Shown here one piece after another: positions 26,460-34,287 of a DNA stretch of 36,254 nt. Below the pieces are notes generated by a model, which did not search any database, was not told the DNA's origin, and saw only the letters and a program-made list of their open reading frames with translations. Source of the stretch: Burkholderiales bacterium (GTDB taxonomy: Bacteria > Pseudomonadota > Gammaproteobacteria > Burkholderiales > Usitatibacteraceae); the NCBI GenBank assembly GCA_026125445.1, contig JAHCLE010000017.1, positions 1 through 36,254 of the forward strand, written 5' to 3'. Within the stretch, counting starts at the first letter, position 1. The number at the start of each line of letters is the position of its first letter. Made by a program: the position numbers and the translations under genes.

Positions 26460-26939
26460 TCAGGGTTCGGGCTCGATCTCGAAATACGGGTCCACACGCA
26501 GGCCGGGGCCGACGAAGCGGGCATCGAGCTCGAAGCGGAAATCGAGCCGGACCACCGTGACCGGCGCGGATATCGCGCCATCGTAGACGAGCGTCCGCGA
26601 GCCGGGAATCGCCTCGCCCGAGGCGAACCCACCCCGGGAAAGCCAGCTCACCCGCAGCGCCGTCGGCGACATCAGCCCGGGCACCTGGGCCGGCACCGCG
26701 AGGTAGATCTTCCCGCGCCGCCCGACGTAGGCGCGCGTGTCGAGCCGGACCTCGACGTTCGAGGCCTCGGCCACCATCGCATGCAGCCAGTCGCGGTCCC
26801 CGGCGCTCTCGTGCTCGCCGAGCCAGCGCGGCGAGACGTCGATGCGCGCCCGCGGGGAAGCCGAGTCGTCGAGGCGCACCGGGGCGGCGAGGACGCCGCC
26901 CGCCGCGAGGGCCAGGGCCGCCAGCAGCACCCGTCTCAT
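26460..26939 (-). CDS. Module B small conserved exported protein of unknown family
   Basis: 159 residues, counterpart of the 154-residue protein in module A. Signal peptide MRRVLLAALALAAGGVLAAP. Shared core VEVRLDTRAYVGRRGKIYLA, then a second block SRTLVYDGAISAPVTVVRL and a FRFELDARF strand. No catalytic motif is visible. It overlaps the tip-like gene by ATGA and sits next to the chaperone, the same order as module A. Its conservation in both modules argues for a necessary part of fibre assembly or anchoring. Confidence 0.7.
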   Translation of the reverse strand: MRRVLLAALALAAGGVLAAPVRLDDSASPRARIDVSPRWLGEHESAGDRDWLHAMVAEASNVEVRLDTRAYVGRRGKIYLAVPAQVPGLMSPTALRVSWLSRGGFASGEAIPGSRTLVYDGAISAPVTVVRLDFRFELDARFVGPGLRVDPYFEIEPEP

Positions 26940-27565
26940 GGCATCACCAGGTTGTAGGTCACCGTGCCCTGGTAGTACCCCGTGCCGCCAACGGATCCGG
27001 GATACACGCCCACGTTCAGGAAGTTGAACTGGTTGCAGGTGCCGATCTCCTGCGAGGTATTGATGTTGTTGCTTCGCAGCACCACGGTGCCCCCCGCCGC
27101 GAAGGTGCCCGAAGGAATGTCGGCGGGCTCGCTCGAGATCCAGCCGATCTCGCTGAAGGGAATGGTGTTGCCGGAGGCGGCATGGATGAGGTTGGCGGGC
27201 GCGCTCACCTGCAGCGTCGCGATGCGCGGCGCGCCCCCGGGCGCCCTCGCTCTCGCGACGATCCGGACCTGGTTCGCCGGGCACGCGGGAAAGTTGGCCG
27301 TCTGCCCGCTGAAGGCGCCGGCCGAGGCGGCGACGGTGCCCGCGATCGGCGTGCCCGTGCCGAGGATCCCTGCCTGCCCCGCGAGGTTGAAGGACACGAT
27401 GCTGGTCGTCCCGCCCGTCGCCCCGACCCGCAGGTAGATCTGGGCGGCGCCGTTGGCGATCGGGAACTGCAAGGCGCCGGCCGGCAGGGCGAGCGCCGCC
27501 GCGGCGAGCAGGCACGCGCGTCCCGCGAAATGGCGCAAGTGAAGGAGTTCGGGCCGGTGGCTCAT
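26936..27565 (-). CDS. Module B minor or tip-like fimbrial subunit
   Basis: 209 residues. Signal peptide (CLLAAAALALPAGALQ), beta-rich domain with a cysteine pair (FPACPAN; IGTCNQF). It carries LQVSAPANLIHAASGNTIP-SEIGW, aligned with module A, and SGTFAAGGTVVLRSN (module A AGTFAAGTQLLT). It ends GTVTYNLVMP. It overlaps both neighbours by ATGA, so subunit 2, tip, small protein and chaperone are probably translated in a coupled series. Confidence 0.68.
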   Translation of the reverse strand: MSHRPELLHLRHFAGRACLLAAAALALPAGALQFPIANGAAQIYLRVGATGGTTSIVSFNLAGQAGILGTGTPIAGTVAASAGAFSGQTANFPACPANQVRIVARARAPGGAPRIATLQVSAPANLIHAASGNTIPFSEIGWISSEPADIPSGTFAAGGTVVLRSNNINTSQEIGTCNQFNFLNVGVYPGSVGGTGYYQGTVTYNLVMP

Positions 27566-28173
27566 GGCATCGTTGCCGTATAGGTTACCCTGCCTCCGGT
27601 CCCGGGGCCCGCCCCGTAGGTTCCCGCCGAGGGGATCGTCGCGTTGAGGTAGCTGTAGGTCCAGACCGCCGTGCGCTGCGTGACCAGGACCGTGTTGAGC
27701 GTGGGTTGCACCGCGGTGCCGCCGGCGTTGCTGAGCACGGGCGCGGGCAGCTGGGCATTGCTGCTCGTCGTCTGCACCTGGTCGTAGTTGATGTAGCCGT
27801 CCGCGACCGTGCCGGTGCCCAGCCCGAGGCCGGCGCTGTTGTTCGTCGGCGTGATGGTGACCTGGCCGTTGTTGCCGACGACCTCGATGTTGGCGGCCGA
27901 TCCGCCGCCGGCCTCGCCGCCCGTCCCCGCGACCGGCGTCCCGTTGCCGATCTGCGCCACGGTGGGCGAGAACGTGATCTGGTTGATCGTCGCGCCGGTC
28001 GCACCGACGCGAAATCGCAGGAACCGCGGATACGTGACCCGGAAGGTCATGTTCCGGTTGATGTTGAAGGGTGCGGCATTGTCCGTCGACGAGCCGGCGA
28101 GGGCGGGCTCCGCGGCGAACAGCGCCGCGACGCCCAGTGCCGCCGCCATCAGGATCGGGATTGCCGGTGCCAT
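27562..28173 (-). CDS. Module B second fimbrial subunit
   Basis: 203 residues. Signal peptide (ILMAAALGVAALFAAEPALA), then GSSTDNAAPFNINRNMTFRV and YPRFLRFRVG, closely following the lead subunit of this module (GSATDTAAAFSVPIQHDFTI; IPSFLYFRVG). It also shares NGQVTITPTNNSAGLGLGTG with that subunit, and ends GRVTYTATMP. No cysteines. It lies after the intrinsic terminator that follows the lead subunit, so it is probably made in smaller amounts. No strong Shine-Dalgarno is visible before ATG 28173. Confidence 0.7.
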   Translation of the reverse strand: MAPAIPILMAAALGVAALFAAEPALAGSSTDNAAPFNINRNMTFRVTYPRFLRFRVGATGATINQITFSPTVAQIGNGTPVAGTGGEAGGGSAANIEVVGNNGQVTITPTNNSAGLGLGTGTVADGYINYDQVQTTSSNAQLPAPVLSNAGGTAVQPTLNTVLVTQRTAVWTYSYLNATIPSAGTYGAGPGTGGRVTYTATMP

Positions 28174-28190
28174 CTTCGCCGGAAGCCTTG

Positions 28191-28222
28191 AAAGAAAAAG
28201 GGGCGCGGAACTCCGCGCCCCT
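28191..28222 (-). terminator. Intrinsic terminator after the module B lead subunit
   Basis: Perfect 10-bp GC-rich stem with arms at 28199-28208 and 28213-28222 and a 4-base loop, followed on the - strand by TTTTTCTTT. This is a textbook Rho-independent terminator located between the lead subunit and the rest of the module. Read-through would give a high lead-subunit to assembly-protein ratio. Confidence 0.85.
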
Positions 28223-28247
28223 GTCAGACCGCGGGCTGCCCCCTTCG

Positions 28248-28901
28248 TCAGGGCGTGGTGGCCGTGTAGGTCACGCTGCCGCCCGAGCCGCCGCCGGCGC
28301 CGTAGGTACCGGCGGAAGGCAGCACGTTGTTCGAGTAGGTGTACTGCCAGGTTCCGGCACGATCGGTCACCTTGAGACCGCCTACGCCCGCATCGCGGCC
28401 GAGGGTCGGTGCCGACGTGCCGCCGCCTCCGTTCGAGAGGACCGGTGCCGGCAGGCTCGCGTTGGTCGCCGCCGTGGTGATCTCGGAGTAGCTGATGTAA
28501 CCGTCCAACGGATCGCCGGTGCCGAGGCCGTTGCCGCCGCTGTTGTTGGATTCCGTGATGGTGACCTGGCCGCGGTTGGCGCGCACGGCGACAGTCGCCG
28601 CGTTGCCGCCCGCGTCGCCTCCCGTGCCGGCGATCGACGAGCCGTCGCCCGCGTTCGTCACGGTCGCCGTGAAGGTGATGAGGCCGATCGCCCCGCTGTC
28701 CGCGCCGCCGAAGGGGTTGCCGGGACCGACGCGGAAGTAGAGGAAGCTCGGGATCACGATCGTGAAATCGTGCTGGATGGGCACGCTGAATGCCGCGGCG
28801 GTGTCGGTCGCCGATCCGGCCATCGCCGGGCTGGTGAATGCCACGATGCCGGCGGCCGCAAGGGCGGTCGCCAGGACTTTCAAGGTGCGATTCGTCTTCA
28901 T
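28248..28901 (-). CDS. Module B lead (probable major) fimbrial subunit
   Basis: 217 residues. Signal peptide MKTNRTLKVLATALAAAGIV... cleaved near AMA-GSATD. The mature part is beta-rich, cysteine-free and very Gly/Ser/Thr/Ala-rich, with IPSFLYFRVG, TVAVRANRGQVTITESNNSG and the tail GSVTYTATTP. ATG 28901 has AGGAG 8 nt upstream; an earlier start at 28985 would add residues with no signal-peptide character. It is preceded by a 354-bp noncoding region with a CRP-like site and followed by an intrinsic terminator, so it can be made alone and in bulk. Confidence 0.72.
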   Translation of the reverse strand: MKTNRTLKVLATALAAAGIVAFTSPAMAGSATDTAAAFSVPIQHDFTIVIPSFLYFRVGPGNPFGGADSGAIGLITFTATVTNAGDGSSIAGTGGDAGGNAATVAVRANRGQVTITESNNSGGNGLGTGDPLDGYISYSEITTAATNASLPAPVLSNGGGGTSAPTLGRDAGVGGLKVTDRAGTWQYTYSNNVLPSAGTYGAGGGSGGSVTYTATTP

Positions 28902-29122
28902 GGTGTCGCTCCTGACTAAGGATGAGCCTGGTTTCTGTTCGTGGGCGATCTTACGCAAGACAGGGAGAAATGTCCAACTAGTCAATTCGTTAAGGAGCGT
29001 TCTTCACGTACATTATCAATTGTTCGGTGTCCGCGCCCCTCCCGGAAAAAAGCGCCGCCATCAACCTTGGGTCCGCATCGGCTCCGGAAACCCGTTTTCG
29101 CGCCTCTTTCCATGGTTCCATT

Positions 29123-29147
29123 GGACTCCGGTTGCGCCCCGGAGTCC
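29123..29147. repeat. Perfect 9-bp inverted repeat beside the CRP-like site
   Basis: GGACTCCGG (29123-29131), 7-base loop, CCGGAGTCC (29139-29147). Its right edge abuts the CRP-like palindrome. The matching place before module A has only a weaker CGGAG/CTCCG pair (23230-23260). It could be a trmL terminator stem, a regulator site, or the start of a structured leader. Confidence 0.5.
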
Positions 29148-29162
29148 GTGACCAGGATCACA
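29147..29162. promoter_or_regulatory. CRP/FNR-type palindrome upstream of module B
   Basis: CGTGA-CCAGGA-TCACA; on the gene strand TGTGATCCTGGTCACG, very close to the E. coli CRP consensus. It is 246 bp upstream of the lead subunit start. Same half-sites and orientation as the site before module A. Confidence 0.55.
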
Positions 29163-29255
29163 AAACCACCTTGATTTTTCGACACTTTTCCCGAAAGTGC
29201 ATTGCAGGAGTAGCAAACCTGAAACAACCGGGAAAGATGGCCGCCGAATCCGCAG

Positions 29256-29723
29256 CTAGGCGCTCGCGCCCGGGTACCCCCATTGCCGCCAGGCCTCGAA
29301 AACGGCCACCGCCACCGCGTTCGAGAGGTTCAGGCTGCGGTTGCCCGGCACCATCGGCAGCCGTACCCGGTTTTCCGGGGGAAACGCCGCGAGGAAGCCG
29401 TCCGGCAGGCCCGCCGTCTCCGGCCCGAAGACGAAGACGTCGTCGCGCCGGTAGTCCACCTCGTCGAATCGCCTCGCGCCGCGCGTGGTGAACGCGAACA
29501 GCCGGCGGTCGCCGAGCGCCGCGCGGCACGACTCCCAGTCGCGATGCACCGTGACGTTGGCCATCTCGTGGTAATCCAGTCCCGCGCGCTTGAGCTGCCT
29601 GTCGTCCATGGAGAAACCCAGCGGCTCCACGAGGTGCAGCGGCGTGCCGGTGTTGGCGCACAGCCGGATCACGTTGCCCGCGTTCGGGGGGATCTCCGGA
29701 TTGACCAGCACGACGTCGACCAT
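29256..29723 (-). CDS. trmL: tRNA (cytidine/uridine-34 2'-O)-methyltransferase TrmL
   Basis: 155 residues, a minimal SPOUT methyltransferase. TrmL methylates the wobble ribose of two leucine tRNAs. Visible: VLVNPEIPPNAGNVIRLCAN at the start (motif 1), VFVFGPETAGLP (motif 2) and RLPMVPGNRSLNLSNAVAVA (motif 3), which together form the SAM-binding knot. It lies 4 bp after comF on the - strand. Confidence 0.94.
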   Translation of the reverse strand: MVDVVLVNPEIPPNAGNVIRLCANTGTPLHLVEPLGFSMDDRQLKRAGLDYHEMANVTVHRDWESCRAALGDRRLFAFTTRGARRFDEVDYRRDDVFVFGPETAGLPDGFLAAFPPENRVRLPMVPGNRSLNLSNAVAVAVFEAWRQWGYPGASA

Positions 29724-29727
29724 CGCC

Positions 29728-30483
29728 TCATTCCTCCCGCGGCGGTTCCGGCGTGCGCGCCGCCACCCAGCCCGACACGCGCCGCGCGCCTGCGCCGCGC
29801 AGCGCCTGCGCGATGGCGGCCAGCGTGGAGCCGGTGGTCATCACGTCGTCCACCACCGCCACGTGCAGATCCTCGAAGGTGCCGCGAACCGCAATGGCTC
29901 CACGAAGGTTTCGGCGGCGGGCAGCCCGATCCAGCCCGGCCTGCGGCGGCGTATGCCGGATCTTCGCCAACGCCCGCCCGTGCACGGGAATGCCGAGTTC
30001 CCGTCCCACCGCCCGGGCCAGGACGAGGGCAGGGTTGAATCCGCGCTCGCGAAGGCGCTGCGCCGAGGCGGGGGAGGCGACGAGAAGATCCGGCCGCGGC
30101 GCGCGCTTCGCCCGCATCGCGAGCGCGCGGCCGAGATAGGCCCCCGCCGCGAGATCGGCGGAGAACTTGAACCGCCCCACGAGGCGGTCGATCGGGAACC
30201 GGTAGTCGAAGGCGCTCAGCACGTCGTCGTACGCAGGAGGGTTCGCGAGGCACTCGCCGCACACCCCTTCGACCGCCAGCGGCAGGTCGCAACGGACACA
30301 GCGCGGTCCCGTCGGGGCTAGCAAGCGCTCACAATTGTCGCACACGAGGCGCTCGCCGGCCGGCTCCAGGCACAGGAGGCAATCGGATCGCCAGAACCTC
30401 GGAAAAACATGCGGAATGCCCGTTTTTTGGGCAACCGTTCGGAGTCGATCGCATATCCGTTTGACGCGACCCCGATTCTCCAT
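29728..30483 (-). CDS. comF: ComF-family phosphoribosyltransferase-like protein
   Basis: 251 residues from the listed start. The N-terminal zinc-ribbon region has CLLC, CDNC, CVRC and CGEC. A PRTase-like domain follows with [27 protein letters not shown], and the PRPP-loop-like [16 protein letters not shown]. ComF is needed for DNA uptake in naturally transformable species, and homologues are widespread in non-competent ones, so its role here is uncertain. The start is unsure: homologues begin near the first CxxC, yet no ATG, GTG or TTG lies closer in frame, so ATG 30483 was taken. This makes it overlap head-to-head with the bioB start. Confidence 0.85.
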   Translation of the reverse strand: MENRGRVKRICDRLRTVAQKTGIPHVFPRFWRSDCLLCLEPAGERLVCDNCERLLAPTGPRCVRCDLPLAVEGVCGECLANPPAYDDVLSAFDYRFPIDRLVGRFKFSADLAAGAYLGRALAMRAKRAPRPDLLVASPASAQRLRERGFNPALVLARAVGRELGIPVHGRALAKIRHTPPQAGLDRAARRRNLRGAIAVRGTFEDLHVAVVDDVMTTGSTLAAIAQALRGAGARRVSGWVAARTPEPPREE

Positions 30484-31495
30484 GATCATCAGCAACTTAC
30501 GAACCCTCCCCGTGGAAACCGCCTTGGACCAGATCGTCCACATCGTGCCGCCGGCCAACCCGAGGGCCCGGGCCCTGCGCGAAACCGCCCTCGCCCTCCT
30601 CGACCTTCCCTTCAACGATCTCGTCTTCCAGGCGCAGACAGTTCACCGCGAGAATTTCGACCCCAACCGCGTACAGCGCTCGACGCTCCTGTCGATCAAG
30701 ACCGGCGGCTGCCCGGAGGACTGCGGCTACTGCCCGCAGTCGGCCCGGCATTCGGCCGGCGTCGAGAACGAGGCGATGCTGCCGCTGGACGAAGTCGTGC
30801 GCAACGCGAAGGCGGCCAAGGAAAACGGCGCCACGCGCTTCTGCATGGGGGCGGCCTGGCGCGGACCCAGGGCGCGCGATCTCGAGCCCGTGCTCGACAT
30901 GGTGCGCGAGGTGAAGAAGCTGGGCCTGGAGACCTGCTGCACGCTGGGCATGCTCAAGGACGGGCAGGCGGAGCAGCTGCGCGAGGCGGGCCTGGACTAC
31001 TACAACCACAACCTCGACACCGCGCCCGAGTTCTACGGCGAGGTGATCACCACGCGCGACTACCAGGACCGCCTCGACACGCTCGAGCGCGTGCGCGAGG
31101 CCGGCATCCACGTTTGCAGCGGCGGCATCGTGGGCATGGGCGAGTCGCGCGAGGAGCGCGCCGGGCTTCTGGCGCAGCTGGCCGCGCTGGACCCGCAGCC
31201 CGAGTCGGTGCCCATCAACCAGCTCGTGCAGGTGGAGGGCACGCCGCTCGCCGGCACCGAGGCGCTGCCGTGGGCCGAGTTCGTGCGAACCATCGCCGCG
31301 GCGCGCATCCTGATGCCGAAGAGCTTCGTTCGCCTGTCGGCCGGCCGCACGCAGATGCACGAGGCGGTGCAGGCGCTGTGCTACCTGGCGGGCGCCAACT
31401 CCATCTTCTACGGCGACAAGCTCCTCACCACCGGCAATCCCGACGTCGCGCGCGACGACGCCCTCTTCGCCGCGCTCGGCCTCACCGCCGCCTGA
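30482..31495 (+). CDS. bioB: Biotin synthase
   Basis: 337 residues. A radical-SAM enzyme that inserts sulfur into dethiobiotin, the last step of biotin synthesis. The SAM cluster motif is Cys77-x3-Cys81-x2-Cys84 ([13 protein letters not shown]). Other landmarks are [52 protein letters not shown] and the arginine of the [2Fe-2S] site in [14 protein letters not shown] 30482 (MIISNLRT) is chosen; in-frame extension to 30335 is antisense to comF, and a later GTG at 30512 is possible. No BirA-type operator was seen upstream. First gene of the bio operon; bioA is not in the window. Confidence 0.96.
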   Translation: MIISNLRTLPVETALDQIVHIVPPANPRARALRETALALLDLPFNDLVFQAQTVHRENFDPNRVQRSTLLSIKTGGCPEDCGYCPQSARHSAGVENEAMLPLDEVVRNAKAAKENGATRFCMGAAWRGPRARDLEPVLDMVREVKKLGLETCCTLGMLKDGQAEQLREAGLDYYNHNLDTAPEFYGEVITTRDYQDRLDTLERVREAGIHVCSGGIVGMGESREERAGLLAQLAALDPQPESVPINQLVQVEGTPLAGTEALPWAEFVRTIAAARILMPKSFVRLSAGRTQMHEAVQALCYLAGANSIFYGDKLLTTGNPDVARDDALFAALGLTAA

Positions 31496-31500
31496 GCACC

Positions 31501-32673
31501 ATGCCGCACGCGGGAATCGCCGCCCTCGAGCGCGGGCTGGCCGGTCTCGATCGCGACGACTTGAGGCGCACCCGGCGAGTGCTCGACTCGCCACAGGGGC
31601 CGGTGGTGCGCGAGGGCGGCGAGGAACTCGTCAACTTCGCCTCCAACGACTACCTCGGCCTCGCGAGCCACCCGCGCATCCTCGCCGCCGCGCACGCCGC
31701 GGTGGACGCCTTCGGATTCGGGGCTGGCGCCTCGCCTCTCGTCGTCGGGCACGCGCGAGCGCACGAGGAGGCGGAGGAAGCCTTCGCGCGCTTCACCGGG
31801 ACGCCGCGGGCGCTGCTCTTCGGCAGCGGCTATGCCGCCAACCTCGGCATCCTCACGGCCCTCGCGGACCGCTCCGCCGCGATCTTCGCCGACCGGCTGG
31901 ACCACGCCTGCCTCGTCGATGGCGCCCTGCTGTCGCGCGCGGAATTCCACCGCTACCCGCACGCCGACCTCGGGCGCCTGGAGGCGATGCTCTCGGCCTC
32001 GAAGGCCGCGGTGCGCATCATCGCCACCGACGCCGTCTTCAGCATGGACGGCGACGTGGCGCCCGTGGCCGAGCTCCTGGCACTGGCCGAACGCCACGAC
32101 GCCTGGCTCGTGCTCGACGACGCGCATGGCATCGGCGTGCTGGGCGGCGGCCGCGGCACGCCCGCGCACCTGGGGCTGAGCTCGCCGCGCCTCGTCTACA
32201 TGGCCACCCTCGGCAAGGCGCTGGGCGGCTACGGCGCCTTCGTGGCGGGAGAACCCGCGGTCGTGGAATGGCTCCTGCAGCGCGCGCGGACCTACGTGTT
32301 CTCGACGGCGCTGCCGCCGGCGGCGGCCGCCGTCGCCCGCGAGGCCCTGCGCATGATCGAGGAGGACGGCGCGCTCGTGGCCACGCTCCACGAACGCATC
32401 GCCCGGTTCCGCAGGGCGTGTGCCGAGCGCGGCATCGCGACGGCATCGACGGCCGCCATCCAGCCCGTCGTCGTCGGCGAGAGCGCACGGGCAGTCGAGC
32501 TCTCGGCGAGGCTTCGCCGCCTCGGCCAGCTCGTCCCCGCGATCCGCCCGCCGACGGTGCCGCAGGGCACCGCGCGGCTGCGCGTCTCGATCTCGGCCGC
32601 GCACACCCCCGGCCAGGTGGAAGGGCTCGCGGCCGCCCTGCAGGAGGCGCTTCGCGATGGCGCTGCACGTTGA
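31501..32673 (+). CDS. bioF: 8-amino-7-oxononanoate synthase
   Basis: 390 residues. A PLP enzyme joining pimeloyl-ACP with alanine to give 8-amino-7-oxononanoate (KAPA). Landmarks: NFASNDYLGLASHP, FGSGYAANLGIL, TDAVFSMDGDVAPV, VLDDAHGIGVLG, and the PLP lysine in MATLGKALGGYG (Lys239). It starts 5 bp after bioB and its 3' end overlaps bioH by 17 bp. Confidence 0.95.
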   Translation: MPHAGIAALERGLAGLDRDDLRRTRRVLDSPQGPVVREGGEELVNFASNDYLGLASHPRILAAAHAAVDAFGFGAGASPLVVGHARAHEEAEEAFARFTGTPRALLFGSGYAANLGILTALADRSAAIFADRLDHACLVDGALLSRAEFHRYPHADLGRLEAMLSASKAAVRIIATDAVFSMDGDVAPVAELLALAERHDAWLVLDDAHGIGVLGGGRGTPAHLGLSSPRLVYMATLGKALGGYGAFVAGEPAVVEWLLQRARTYVFSTALPPAAAAVAREALRMIEEDGALVATLHERIARFRRACAERGIATASTAAIQPVVVGESARAVELSARLRRLGQLVPAIRPPTVPQGTARLRVSISAAHTPGQVEGLAAALQEALRDGAAR

Positions 32674-33419
32674 GCGCATCGGCCGCGGTGCGGACCTGGT
32701 GCTGCTGCACGGGTGGGGGCTGCACGGCGGGGTCTGGCGATCGCTCGTGCCGCGGCTCGAGGCCCGGTTCCGCCTGCACCTCGTCGACCTGCCCGGCCAC
32801 GGCCATTCCCGCGACGTGGCGTTCGGCGACCTCGACGCCCTCGCCGATGCCGTGGCCGAGGTCATGCCGGAAAGTGCCCTGGTGTGCGGCTGGTCGCTCG
32901 GCGGGCTCGTCGCGATGCGGCTCGCCACGCGCCAGCCTCGCCTGGCTTCGAGGCTCGCCCTCGTGAGCGCCACGCCGTGCTTCGCGCAGCGCCCCGACTG
33001 GCCCCACGCCATGGCCCGCGAGACGCTCGAGCAGTTCGCCGCCGGCCTGCACGCCGAGCCCGCGAGGACGATCCGCACCTTCGTGAACCTGAACGCGCTC
33101 GGCGGGCCGCACGCGCGCGAAAGCGTGCGCGCCCTCGCCGCGATGCTCGCGGAGCGCGGCACGCCCTCGGAAGCCTCGCTGCAGGCCGGCCTCGCGCTGC
33201 TGCACGATACCGACCTGCGCGACGAGGTCGGGAGCATCGACCGGCCCTGCGTGCGTCGTCCATGGCGGCCGCGACGCGCTCACGCCTGTGGGCGCCGGCC
33301 GCTGGCTCGCGGCGGCGCTGCCCTTCGCGCGCTTCCACGAGATCCCGGAGGCCGCGCACCTGCCCTTCGTGAGCCACCCGGAGGCCGTGGCCCTGGCACT
33401 CGAGGCGCTGCATGGATGA
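32657..33419 (+). pseudogene. bioH: Pimeloyl-ACP methyl ester esterase BioH, frameshifted
   Basis: An alpha/beta hydrolase that removes the methyl ester from pimeloyl-ACP. VLLHGWGLHGGVW and VDLPGHGHSRDV form the N-terminal part, and the nucleophile is Ser80 in CGWSLGGLV. The reading frame breaks at about 33248-33255, where TGCG is repeated (TGCGTGCG). Removing one copy restores RPCVVHGGRDALTP and later EAAHLPFVSHPEAV, the segments carrying the catalytic Asp and His. The restored gene ends at 33419, overlapping bioC, and gives 252 residues, a normal BioH length. As read, translation would continue in the wrong frame to 33436 (259 residues) and lack two of three catalytic residues. It may be a real mutation or a sequencing error. 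Confidence 0.85.
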
Positions 33420-34287
33420 GCCGGCGCTCCCCGTGAAGCGCGACGTGCGCCGGTCCTTCGACCGCGCCGCGCGCACCTACGACGAGGCGGCCTTCCTGCA
33501 GCGCGAGGTGTGCGCGCGCCTCGTCGAGCACCTGGAGCCGATGCGCCTCTCGCCCCGGCGATTGCTCGACCTGGGTTGCGGAACGGGGCACGCGTTCGAC
33601 GCCCTGGCGAAGCGCTTTCCCTCGGCATCCCTCCTGGGGCTCGACATCGCCCCCGCCATGCTCGAGCGCGCCCGCCGCCGCAGCCCCTGGTGGCGGCGGA
33701 TGCTGGCCTCCGGCCATCCCGCCCTCGTGTGCGCGGACGCCGAGCGCCTGCCCGTGGCGCCCGCCTCGGTGGACCTCGTGTTCTCCAACCTCGTGCTGCA
33801 GTGGTGCGACCCGGCGCGCGCGTTCGCCGAGGCCTCGCGCGTGCTCTCCAACGGGGGCCTCTTCCTCTTTTCCACGGTGGGCCCGGATACGCTCAAGGAA
33901 CTGCGCGCGGCCTTCGCGCAGGCCGACGGCGCGCCGCACGTCAACCGCTTCGTCGACATGCACGACCTGGGAGATGCCCTCGTGCACGCGGGCTTCGCCG
34001 ATCCCGTGATGGAGATGGAGACCATCACGCTCGAGTACGACAGCGTGACGGCCATCGTCCGCGACCTGAAGGCGATCGGCGCCGTCAACTCGCTCCCCTC
34101 CCGCTCGCGCGGGCTGCCGGGGCGCAACCGCTGGCGGCGCATGACGGAAGCCTACGAGGGCTTCCGCCGCGGCGGCGTGCTGCCCGCGACCTGGGAGATC
34201 GTCTACGGCCACGCCTGGAAGGTGCCCCCGAAGCGCCTGGCCGACGGGCGCCAGGTGGTGGGATTCGCGCCGAGGATCCCGCGGTGA
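33412..34287 (+). CDS. bioC: Malonyl-ACP O-methyltransferase BioC
   Basis: 291 residues, class I SAM methyltransferase. It methylates malonyl-ACP so fatty acid synthesis can build the pimeloyl chain; BioH later removes the methyl group. Visible: VKRDVRRSFDRAARTYDEAA (BioC-typical opening), SAM motif LLDLGCGTG (51-59), VDLVFSNLVLQWC, and the LSNGGLFLFSTVGPDTLKEL block typical of BioC. It starts inside the end of the restored bioH frame and its stop overlaps the bioD start. Confidence 0.93.
   Translation: MDEPALPVKRDVRRSFDRAARTYDEAAFLQREVCARLVEHLEPMRLSPRRLLDLGCGTGHAFDALAKRFPSASLLGLDIAPAMLERARRRSPWWRRMLASGHPALVCADAERLPVAPASVDLVFSNLVLQWCDPARAFAEASRVLSNGGLFLFSTVGPDTLKELRAAFAQADGAPHVNRFVDMHDLGDALVHAGFADPVMEMETITLEYDSVTAIVRDLKAIGAVNSLPSRSRGLPGRNRWRRMTEAYEGFRRGGVLPATWEIVYGHAWKVPPKRLADGRQVVGFAPRIPR

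Larger units (their letters stand above)
28902..29255. promoter_or_regulatory. Regulatory region upstream of the module B lead subunit
   Basis: 354 bp without a gene between trmL and the subunit, relatively AT-rich towards the subunit. The half near trmL (about 29065-29200) is homologous to the region before module A. It holds a CRP-like palindrome, a perfect 9-bp stem (29123-29147) and a small hairpin CACTTT-TCCCG-AAAGTG (29183-29199). A possible -10 (GATAAT on the - strand, near 29015) has no good -35. The implied leader is roughly 200 nt. No named riboswitch was recognised. Confidence 0.5.

Noticed and set aside
30335-30481. Upstream extension of bioB
   Set aside because: The 49 extra residues lie antisense to comF coding sequence and are unlike biotin synthase N-termini.
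30380-30482. BirA-type operator upstream of bioB
   Set aside because: No TTGTAAACC-like half-site pair was found; short TTGGGCAACC and GTTTGACG stretches do not make a convincing dyad.
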